From Chiridota heheva (taxonomy: Eukaryota > Echinodermata > Holothuroidea > Apodida > Chiridotidae), in NCBI GenBank assembly GCA_020152595.1, contig JAIGNY010003250.1, positions 409,501 to 473,500 of the forward strand: a DNA stretch of 64,000 bases. The letters are read 5' to 3'. A model generated the notes under the pieces. The model was not told the origin of the DNA, ran no database searches, and saw only the letters and a program-made list of their open reading frames with translations. The translations under genes and the position numbers were made by a program. Of this stretch, positions 39,101 to 51,100 are shown piece after piece (the first letter of the stretch is position 1; every line of letters starts with the position of its first letter).

Positions 39101-42100
39101 TCCATACTCAACCTATTTTTGGCGTAAATCGAAGTATGTTCCATGCAATTATTGTTTCCGAATTCTGGAACTTCCCCAGGTAAAAATTAACGTGAAATGG
39201 TTGAATTTACACGATGGAGTAATTAGTGACATTCGTTGTAGCCACTTTTTCAAATTGTCAGAAAACTTTATCTTTATTTCAAGTTGATGTGGTATGCCCA
39301 AATGTATTGTGCCCTTCGTCTCGAACAAAATAAACAGTAGTCTTGTAAAATTACTGCAACTTTGTAGGTATCCTTTATCTTTTTATTATCAACAGGTCAA
39401 TCGGTAATGTCCAGGCCGTTTAAGTGGTTACAATCGTGGTTGGTATTACACATGCTCGAATGAAACCGAGGTTACAGTAGCGCTAGCTTGGTTGTACCTC
39501 CATGGTTAAACAGTGAGGACGAACGTCATATTGGGATGCTGTGGTGCAGTGCAGTTCACGTTGACAGTGATGCAAAATAAATTTCAAATAACATCTGCAA
39601 TATTCAAAAATATCTTCGAAGTAACGATTGGAGGGAAGCAAAAGATGGGATGATGCAGGACCCGTTGAATGGGTGTCGTACTGCGTGATGCTGACGGAGG
39701 TGGTGAGACTTGAAAAGAAGAATTTGCAACCCTATTGCACACCCAAGATCGAAAAGGGTGGAGGCATGTGCTTGCACAGTTGACGTCGTAGATGCCATGT
39801 TACCGGGGTGAGTGAGTGAGTGATCATAAGGAGTCTGATGTTACAAAGATGAATGAATTAAAGAGACGTAAGGCAAACAATATATTGCTGGACTATTAAA
39901 CTAAGCATGTTGACGACATAGGAAGCGGATGCCAAGTGGGGCCCCCCCACACACACACACCACACACACTTCTTCAAAAAGTTCCCCTATTAAAATTGAA
40001 AAATGCCCCTAAATTATTGTCAACCGTACAAGTACTGGAAGAATATGCGCACACTTTAAACAAAACATTATAAAAGTGCCCCTTTCAAAATGAAGTGCCC
40101 CTTGATTACTGAACCAATGGTAGAAAACTGGCGACTTTTGTTAATCACATGTACGGGGAATGTGTCCCCATTGGAAAAGTGTTCCTTTCTAAAAATGAAG
40201 TGCCCCTTTTACTTTACTTTATTGTTTTGGGCTCACTAATTTTATCTACAGATTGGAGTGGGCATACGCATATGACTTGAGAAGTGCCCCTTCAGAAGTC
40301 GTCCCCGACTTTTCGAAAGCTTCTATGCACCCCTGGTTGACGAGATGATTACATGATGATGTAAGAGAATAATTCAGACGGCAAATTATCTGAAGTAGGT
40401 TTATGATGAGTATTGATACGCATGGCGATGAGGATAATAAAAGATCTCATATATTACAGTGTGATTTAACCATTGCCACTTCTCATTGCCACCTCTTAAT
40501 GTCACCTCTCATTGCCACCTCTCATTGCCACCTCTCATTGCCACCTCTCACTGCCACCTCTTATTGCCACTTCTCATTGCCACCTCTCATTGTCACCTCT
40601 CATTGCCACCTCTCATTGCCACCTCTCATTGCCACCTCTCATTGCCACCTCTCATTGCCACCTCTCATTGCCACCTCTCATTGCCACCTCTCATTGCCAC
40701 CTCTCATTGCCACCTCTCATTGCCACCTCTCATTGCCACCTCTCATTGCCACCTCTCATTGACACCTCTCATTGACACCTCTCATTGACACCTCTCATTG
40801 ACACCTCTCATTGACACCTCTCATTGACACCTCTCATTGACACCTCTCATTGACACCTCTCATTGACACCTCCATTGACACCTCTCATTGACACCTCTCA
40901 TTGACACCTCTCATTGACACCTCTCATTGACACCTCTCATTGACACCTCTCATTGACACCTCTCATTGACACCTCTCATTGACACCTCTCATTGACACAT
41001 TGACCTCTCATTGACACCTCTCATTGACACCTCTCATTGACACCTCTCATTGACACCTCTCAATGACACCTCTCAATGACACTTCCAGACTTCTCAGAGT
41101 CTTATTACCACATTTCCAAGATTATACAACAAACTGAAACATTTTACAAATTATGTGATAAACAACAAAGCCTTATTTCTTGAGTCGTTGGAGCGCAGAG
41201 CTCTGAAAACTATGAAATAAAAAAATAAAAAGTACTGACAGTACTTACCTAATGGGTTGATCTCCAGTAGTGTAAAATGAAGATCCCTGTACACTTCAAG
41301 AAGTTTCTTTATAAACAGAGCAATCGTTCTGCAAAGAATAAAACATTCTCTGGAATATTTTGAGGATTTAAAGGTTTAGTTCAGTGGTCAGGCAAGTTTA
41401 TCTTATATTGAAGACGAATTTAATAGAAACAAATTAATGGTGAAGAAACTACTTCAATATCGTATTCCGTTAAGGAGATATTCGAGTTGAAAGTTATGTC
41501 TTATCTACGTAGAAATGACTAATATAAGTATGGAAGATTAGCGTCCTCATCATCACATTCTTAACAAGTGTTAATTTATATCAAAAGAAAATTTATTTCA
41601 CTTTCTTACTATTATGATTATTTTTCCACGACCTTTCTTCAGGTAGTAAATCATAATTACCTTTACTAGATTCTGTTTTACAACTTTCCTGACATATCCA
41701 ATGGTTTTAAGCCAAAATCGGAGGATAAAATATGATAGAATGCATCAAGATTTTGAAGAATCCGGGGATGTGACGTCACTAATAGTCTGATTTCAGTCGT
41801 TTCTACACAAATTATACCAAATTTTTAACTTAAATAGCTCCTTAACGGAATAAGATTTTTGAAAGATTTCTTCACCATTTTGTTTCTTTTGATGTCCTCT
41901 TTCATATAAGATTAACTTGCTTGACTCCTAAACTAATCCTTTTAAGTATTGTGACAGCAAGTTTCCTGATGATGACGTCATCATGTCTACTTCACCCACA
42001 AAGCCTACGTTCTCACTGGATCATGATCCCTGACTTTAAACCAGTTCGCGCGATGATTGCAGAAAAAACTATGTCATTTATTCTCACGTGAGTACTTGCC

Positions 42101-45100
42101 ATAGGTGTAGGAGTCGGGTGTAACGTGCTCCCCTACTTTTCTGATAAATGACAAAAAAGCCCCTTTTGAAAATGAAAAGTGCCCTTTAATTGCTGACCCA
42201 ATAGTAGGTAAGTTTTGTCAGTCCTATGTACGGGATGAATGTGTCCCCATCAGAAATTCCCCCTTTCTAAAAATAAAGTGCTACTTTTACTTTACGTTGT
42301 TGTTTTGGGCTCACTTATTTTATCTACAGAGTGGGATGGGGGCATATGACTTTAAAAATTCCCCCCTAAGAGGTCGTACGCTCCCCTCAACCCTCCCCAC
42401 GCAATCAATCAGAACCACTGCAGGCGATCTGATCGTGAGGCATGTTACCCACAAGTTAAAAGGTTAGTAATTGAAACACCCGCGAAATGTAACAAAGCAG
42501 GCTAACTGGTCGCGCGACATAAACAAGTAACCAACTTGATCGCTGGTCACTGATCTGAGCGCGTTCACAGTTAACACACGTTTTTTTGTATTATCATAAA
42601 ATATTTTTTTGTTGAGAATCTCAAGTAAGATCATGCTCAATGATCCTGGCACACTCCTTTAGAAATAATTGAACAACTTTTCTGCGAGGAATAATAGACC
42701 ACCTTTCTGCGAGGAATAATAGAACAACCTTTCTGCAAGGAATAATAGAACAACCTTTCTGCAAGGAATAGAACAACCTTTCTGCAAGGAAGAACAACCT
42801 GTCTGAACAACCTTCTGAGGAATAATGGAACAACCTTTCTGCAAGGAATAATAGAACAACCTTTCTGCGAGGAATAATAGAACAACCTTTCTGCAAGGAA
42901 TAATAGAACAACCTTTCTGCAAGGAATAATAGAACAACCTTTCTGCAAAGAATAATAGAACAACCTGTCTGCAAAGAATAATAGAACAACCTTTCTGCGA
43001 GGAATAATAGAACAACCTTTCTGCAAGGAATAATAGAACAACCTTTCTGCAAAGAATAATAGAACAACCTGTCTGCAAGGAATAATAGAACAACCTTTCT
43101 GCAAGGAATAATAGAACAACCTTTCTGCAAGGAATAATAGAACAACCTTTCTGCGAGGAATAATGGAACAACCTTTCTGCAAGGAATAATAGAACAACCT
43201 TTCTACGAGGAATAATGGAACAACCTTTCTACGAGGAATAATGGAACAACCTTTCTGCGAGGAATAATGGAACAACCTTTCTGCAAGGAATAATAGAACA
43301 ACCTTTCTGCAAAGAATAATAGAACAACCTGTCTGCAAAGAATAATAGAACAACCTTTCTGCGAGGAATAATAGAACAACCTTTCTGCAAGGAATAATAG
43401 AACAACCTTTCTGCAAGGAATAATAGAACAACCTTTCTGCAAGGAATAATGGAACAACCTTTCTGCAAGGAATAATAGAACAACCTTTCTGCAAGGAATA
43501 ATAGAACAACCTTTCTGCAAAGAATAATAGAACAACCTTTCTGAGGAATAATAGAACAACCTTCTTTAGAACAACCTTTCAAAGAATAATAGAACAACCT
43601 TTCTGCAAAGAATAATAGAACAACCTTTCTGCGAGGAATAATAGAACAACCTTTCTGCGAGGAATAATAGAACAACCTTTCTGCAAAGAATAATAGAACA
43701 ACCTTTCTGCGAGGAATAATAGAACAACCTTTCTGCAAAGAATAATAGAACAACCTTTCTACGAGGAATAATAGAACAACCTTTCTGCAAAGAATAATAG
43801 AACAACCTTTCTGCAAAGAATAATAGAACAACCTTTCTGCAAGGAATAATAGAACAACCTTTCTGCGAGGAATAATAGAACAACCTTTCTGCAAAGAATA
43901 ATAGAACAACCTTTCTGCAAGGAATAATAGAACAACCTTTCTGCAAAGAATAATAGAACAACCTTTCTGCGAGGAATAATAGAACAACCTTTCTGCGAGG
44001 AATAATAGAACAACCTTTCTGCAAAGAAAAATAGAACAACCTTTCTGCGAGGAATAATATAGAACAACCTTTCTGCATGAGGAATAATATAACAACCTTT
44101 CTGCAAAGAATAATAGAACAACCTTTCTAAGAGGAATAATAGAACAACCTTTCTCAAGAATAATAGAACAACCTTTCTGCGAGGAATAATAGGAACAATG
44201 CAAGGAATAGAACAACCTTTGCAAAGAAAATAGAACAACCTTTCTACGAGGAATAATAGAACAACCTTTCTATGAGGAATAAGAACCTTTCTGCAAAGAA
44301 AAATAGAACAACCTTTCTGCAAGGAATAATAGAACAACAACAATTTCTGCAAGGAATAATACCTTTCTGCAAAGAATAATAGAACAACCTTTCTGAGGAA
44401 TAATATAGCAAGGAATAATAGAACAACCTTTCTGCAAAGAAAAATAGAACAACAACCTTTCTGGAATAATAGAACAACCTTTCTGCAAAGAATAATAGAA
44501 CAATAATGCAAAGAAAAATAGGAACAACCTTTTAGAACAACCTTCTGCGAGGAATAATAGAACAACCTTTCTGCGAGGAATAATAGAACAACCTTTCTGC
44601 GAGGAATAATAGAACAACCTTTCTGCAAAGAATAATAGAACAACCTTTCTACGAGGAATAATAGAACAATAATAGAACAACCTTCTGAACAAAAGAATAA
44701 TAGAACAACCTTTCTGAACAACCTTTTCTGCAAGGAATAATAGAACAACCTTTCTGAGGAATAAATAGAACAACCTTTCTGCAAAGAACAATGCGAGGAA
44801 TAAGAACAACCTTCCAAGGAATAATTTCTGCGAGGAATAATAGAACAACCTTTCTGCAAAGAATAATAGAACAACCTTTCTGCGAGGAATAATAGAACAA
44901 CCTTTCTGCAAAGAAAAATAGAACAACCTTCCTGCAAGGAATAATAGAACAACCTTTCTGCAACCTTTCTGCGAGGAATAATAGAACAACCTTTCTGCAA
45001 AAAGGAATAATAGAATAATAACAACCTTTCTGCAAGGAATAATAGAACAACCTTTCTGCTGCAGGAGGAATAATAGAACAAGGAATAATAGAACAACCTT

Positions 45101-48100
45101 TCTGAATAAAGAACAACCTTTCTGCGAGGAATAATAGAACAACCTTTCTGCAAGGAATAATAGAACAACTTTCTGCAAAGGAATTAGAACTGCAAAGAAT
45201 AAGGAATAAATAGAACAACCTTTCTGAGGAATAAGAACAACCTTTCTGCAACGAAAAATAGAACAACCTTTCTGCAAGGAATAATAGAACAACCTTTCTG
45301 CAAGGAATCTGAACAACCTTTCTGAGGAATAATAGAACAATGCAAAGAATAATAGAACAAATGCGAGGAATAATAGAACAACCTTTCTGCAAAGAATAAT
45401 AGAACAACCTTTCTGCAAGGAATAATAGAACAACCTTTGCAAAGGAATAATAGAACAACCTTTCTGCAAGGAATAATAGAACAAACAACCTTTCTGCAAA
45501 GGAATAATAGAACAACCTTTCTGCAAAGAATAATAGAACAACAACCTTTCTGCAAAGGAATAATAGAACAACCTTTCTGCAATGAGGAATAATAGAACAA
45601 CCTTTCTGCAAAGAATAATAGAACAACCTTTCTGCAAGGAATAATAGAACAACCTTTCAAGAATAATAGAACAAGGAATAATAGAACAACCTTTCTGCGA
45701 GGAATAATAGAACAACCTTTCTGCAAAGAATAATAGAACAACCTTTATGAGGAATAATAGAACAACCTTTCTGCAAAGAAAATAGAACAACCTTCTGCAA
45801 AGAATAATAGAACAACCTTTCTGCAAAGGAATAATAGAACAACTTTCTATGAGGAATAATAGAACAACCTTTCTGCGAGGAATAATAGAACAACCTTTCT
45901 GCAAGGAATAATAGAACAACCTTTCTGCAAGGAATAATAGAATAATAGAACAACCTTTCTGCGAGGAATAATAGAACAACCTTTCTGCACAAGGAATAAT
46001 AGAACAACCTTTCTGAACAAAGGAATAATATAACAATAGAACAACCTTTCTGCAAGGAATAATAGAACAACCTTTCTGCAAGGAATAATAGAACAACCTT
46101 TCTGCAAAGAATAATAGAACAACCTTTCTGCAAAGGAATAATAGAACAACCTTTTCTGCTGCAAGGAATAATAGAACAACCTTTCTGCAAAGAATAATAG
46201 AACAACCTTTCTGAACAAGGAATAATAGAACAACCTTTCTGCAAAGGAATAATAGAACAACCTTTCTGCGAGGAATAATAGAACAACCTTTCTGCGAGGA
46301 ATAATAGAGGAATAATAGAACAACCTTTCTGCAAGGAATAATAGAACAACCTTTCTGCAAAGAAAAATAGAACAACCTTTCTGCAAAGAATAATAGAACA
46401 ACCTTTCTGCAAAGAATAATAGAACAACCTTTCTGCGAGGAATAATAGAACAACCTTTCTGCGAGGAATAATAGAACAACCTTTCTGCAAAGAAAAATAG
46501 AACAACCTTCCTGCAAGGAATAATAGAACAACCTTTCTGCAAGGAATAATAGAACAACCTTTCTGCAAAGAATAATAGAACAACCTTTCTGCAAAGAATA
46601 ATAGAACAACCTTTCTGCGAGGAATAATAGAACAACCTTTCTGCGAGGAATAATAGAACAACCTTTCTGCAAGGAATAATAGAACAACCTTTCTGCAAAG
46701 AGGAATAATGGAACAACCTTTCTGCAAAGGAATAATGGAACAACCTTAGAACAAAGGAATAATAGAACAATTTTCTGCGAGGAATAATAGAACAACCTTT
46801 CTGCAAGGAATAATGGAACAACCTTTCTGCGAGGAATAATAGAACAACCTTTCTGCAAGGAATAATGGAACAACGAGGAATAATAATGGAACAACCTTTC
46901 TGCGAGGAATAATAGAACAACCTTTCTGCGAGGAATAATAGAACAACCTTTCTGCAAGGAATAATAGAACAACCTTTTCTGAACAAAAGGAATAATAGAA
47001 CAACCTTCTCTGAACAACCTTTCTGCAAAGGAATAATAGAACAACAAGAATAATAGAACAACCTTTCTGCAAAGAACAATGCAAAGAATAAACAACCTTT
47101 CTGAGGAATAATAGAACAACCTTTCTGCAAGGAATAATAGAACAACCTTTCTGCGAGGAATAATGGAACAACCTTTCTGCGAGGAATAATGGAACAACCT
47201 TTCTGCAAGGAATAATAGAACAACTTTTCTGCGAGGAATAATAGAACAACCTTTCTGCGAGGAATAATGGAACAACCTTTCTGCGAGGAATAATAGAACA
47301 ACCTTTCTGCAAGGAATAATAGAACAACCTTTCTGCGAGGAATAATGGAACAACCTTTCTGCGAGGAATAATAGAACAACCTTTCTGCGAGGAATAATGG
47401 AACAACCTTTCTGCAAGGAATAATAGAACAACCTTTCTGCGAGGAATAATAGAACAACCTTTCTGCAAAGAATAATAGAACAACCTTTCTACGAGGAATA
47501 ATAGAACAACCTTTCTGCGAGGAATAATAGAACAACCTTTCTGCAAGGAATAATAGAACAACCTTTCTGCGAGGAATAATGGAACAACCTTTCTACGAGG
47601 AATAATGGAACAATCTTTCTACGAGGAATAATGGAACAACCTTTCTGCGAGGAATAATGGAACAACCTTTCTGCGAGGAATAATAGAACAACCTTTCTGC
47701 AAGGAATAATGGAACAACCTTTCTGCGAGGAATAATGGAACAACCTTTCTACGAGGAATAATAGAACAACCTTTCTGCGAGGAATAATGGAACAACCTTT
47801 CTGCGAGGAATAATAGACAACCTTTCTGCAAGGAATAATAGAACAATCTTCCTGCAAGGAATAATAGAACAACCTTTCTGCGAGGAATAATGGAACAACC
47901 TTTCGAAATAATAGAACAACGAACAACCTTCTGCAAAGAATAATAGAACAACCTTTCTGCGAGGAATAATGGAACAACCTTTCTGCAAAGAATAATAGAA
48001 CAACCTTTCTACGAGGAATAATAAAACAACCTTTCTGCGAGGAATAATAGAACAACCTTTCTGCGAGGAATAATAGAACAACCCTTCTGCGAGAAATAAA

Positions 48101-51100
48101 AACACAGTAACACATTTATAAATATCTGGATATTTTCCAGTTTTGTGACAACGTGTACCATGGAGGGGATTGTCACCATATGTATATGGTATATGCAAGG
48201 ATCATGAAAATCATATATATCAGAAGATTTATTGGCAACTCCAAAAAAATTCTTTAGATACCTATCATTTATCAATCTTCAAGTTTATTTCTGAGTAAGG
48301 CGGTCATTTTATTCTAAAAATATCATGCATAGTTTTCGACTTACAACTGATCAAAGCTTCAAGATGTTTCAATCATGAACTTGGATTTTTTGTTCTCTGC
48401 AAATAATCCATTCATAAGTTTATTCGCCTAAATTTTAGTAAAGATTAATATTACACATTCATTCCCTTACATCCAAATCTGTAATGATAGTAATTTTCAG
48501 TGTGGTCTCCAAAATGTTCATTTAAGAAGTATGCCTCGATTATCTTAACATAACCTGGGACAGTGCTGTTGAGACATGATTTCCTAAATATTTTTTAATA
48601 TAACATCCACCGTGTTCTGTCTCTGAAGTCTAACCCCCTTATCCCTCCCATTTCTCCCCTCCCCTCCCCGTTTTTTTCATTCTTCAATATTATCCTGGCT
48701 GTGGAGATGTCATCCTGAGCATGGAAAGGATTAGCCTGAACTGAAAGTGCGGGAATAGAAACTTAAGTCACAAAATGAAAGAAATTTCCTACAGAAATGG
48801 GGCCATGCAGAATTATAAAATTATACTAATTAAGATGCAAACAGTCACCATTCAAAAGATATAAATATGGAAAAATGGAGAGGCAAATCCCCCTTTGTAC
48901 CCACTATTCCCACTATACCGTCTACGCTTCTAAAGGGTATTTCAAGATTTGCATGAGAGTTTTCACTAATCCCTTAAAAAGAAGTGAACATGGTGTCCCG
49001 AAGAGTTTTGCAATTGGTGAAATATTGTCAAATGAAAACATATGTATAATCTCGCATGGCAACAAGATGACAACAAATGACTTAAAATAACTTATCAATA
49101 TGACTTTAGATGTATGCTGTTCACTTTATGTGCAGCTGAAAATGACTTTCACAGGTTGAAGGTCAATCATGAATATTCATCATATGAAAAGAGTTGAGGG
49201 AGAACAGTAATACAAGTATTCAAAATTCTCAAACTACTGAGAAAAATATTCAGTTTTAGTTATACTTTATATTACCGTCAACAGAGAGTTATACACTCAC
49301 TGATACCACATTCCCAGAACTAAAATCTTTATTCACGTGCTAAAAAAAATACCTCAAATTGTGTGTGCGTGTGGGGTTGGAGGTGGGGGATCGGGGAGGG
49401 GAGGGTAGCAACCAAAAATCATCCCCAGCCAAAAACCTAAAAATACCGTTCGCAAGCAGAAAAATGCACTGATCCAAAATATTGCTGACTACTTTTGAGG
49501 ATTTCTTGTTTAACAAAGTGTTCTGAGATTTACATATTGCTGAGTAATTTTCATTCAATTTTACAATTGTTTTTTTTCCATTTTTTTAATGATTCCCTAA
49601 CTATACCTCCAATTTTCCCTTCAGAAAGAACAGTAATCCATGGTATTGTTAAATAGCAACTATTCTTCAACAAACCTCATTTACCAGTTGACATAAGAGC
49701 TTTTTTTCTCCATAACAAAATATGATAGTTAAATTTGATAAATAAAAATATCCAGTGAATTATTTGAAAAATATTTAGGGCTACGTTAAACTTTCCCTCG
49801 AATTAAGTACAGGTCATCATAATAATCTGTATTGTTTATTTTTTTATTAAAATATGATAGAAAACTAAACAAATCCTTTATTATAAGATTTTGATTGGAA
49901 AAATGCCAGAAATACGTTCATCAGGCTACTCTGTATTAGCTTAAATCGGCATCACTTTAGGGTAATCTGGTATTCTCAGTGTATTGGCTTTTTCTGTACT
50001 AAAATATGATGGAAAAAAAAAAAAATTGGTTAATACAAATTTTATCATTCGAAAAAATCCAGCATTATGTTGAGCATTGCCCTTTTATAAAGTACAGTTT
50101 TTCAGGATTTGGCTTTTCTTAAATAAAGTATGATGAAAAAGATATGTAAATACAAAATTTTAATTGGAAACAATCCAGGAATACGCTCAGTTTTCCCCAG
50201 TCTCATACAGTAGGCCTACAGGATAATCTCTGTTAGCTTAAACTCGCAACGCTTAGGGCATGTAGGGTAGCTCAGTCAGCTGAGCGTAAGACTGGCATGC
50301 TGGAGGTCCCAAGTTCGAGTCCAACGTCGAGTTAACCAGCAATTTTCCCACAGATCTGCAGAATGATATACGAAGACATAAAGCGAAGAGGTTTGTTTTC
50401 TGCATAACACTTTCTCCCCAACCCGATCTTTGTGAAAAGAGGCCAATGGTTGGGTGGCGCTCACCGTCTTTCGGAGGGAACGTAAAGTCGTCGGTTCCGA
50501 TGGTAGGAGTTTCACCTGCCTGGTTCTCTGAACACTTCTCGAAAAGAGCAGATTGTTAACCCGGTGTGCATTCACTTTCCATCCTGACAAAATTTGTTAC
50601 GGGTGACACTGGCTTTCCTGGTCATGCCTGGCATGTACTTACGTGTGCAAACAAGGCATGTACCTAAACGTACAAACAAACACTTACTCCCTCTTTGTCC
50701 TGGGAACTTCCTGCAGTAGTGTACACAACACTTCCTCTTCTCTGATCGGGTGGTTCAGTGGAACATGTAGCCGCTGCGCCTGAGTAAAGAAAAACCATAC
50801 AATTAAATCCCTGACTGGTTACAGACTGTGTTACGGCAAGGATCTGTAGAAGCTCCTTGGTTACGGTTATCTTGTATATTTACAGAATTCTAAATAATCC
50901 GTTAGCTCCTGATTAACTCAAGGACTTTCTTGGATTCTACAGACCAGAACCGGGATGATAGGGGCTGTGCTATTTAATGACTGAACAGGCACAGGGATGC
51001 TAAAGTATCAAGGAATGGGGGAGAGGAGGTATCCTTAAAGGTATCCTCAAAGCGGGATTTACCCAGTATACAATATGCTCTGGAAATAAGTGTAAAATGA

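Noticed and set aside
44270-47431. Minus-strand ORF of 1053 codons
   Set aside because: It is the 26-bp minisatellite read without stops. The peptide repeats every 26 residues, all three minus frames are equally open, and there is no start context or family match.
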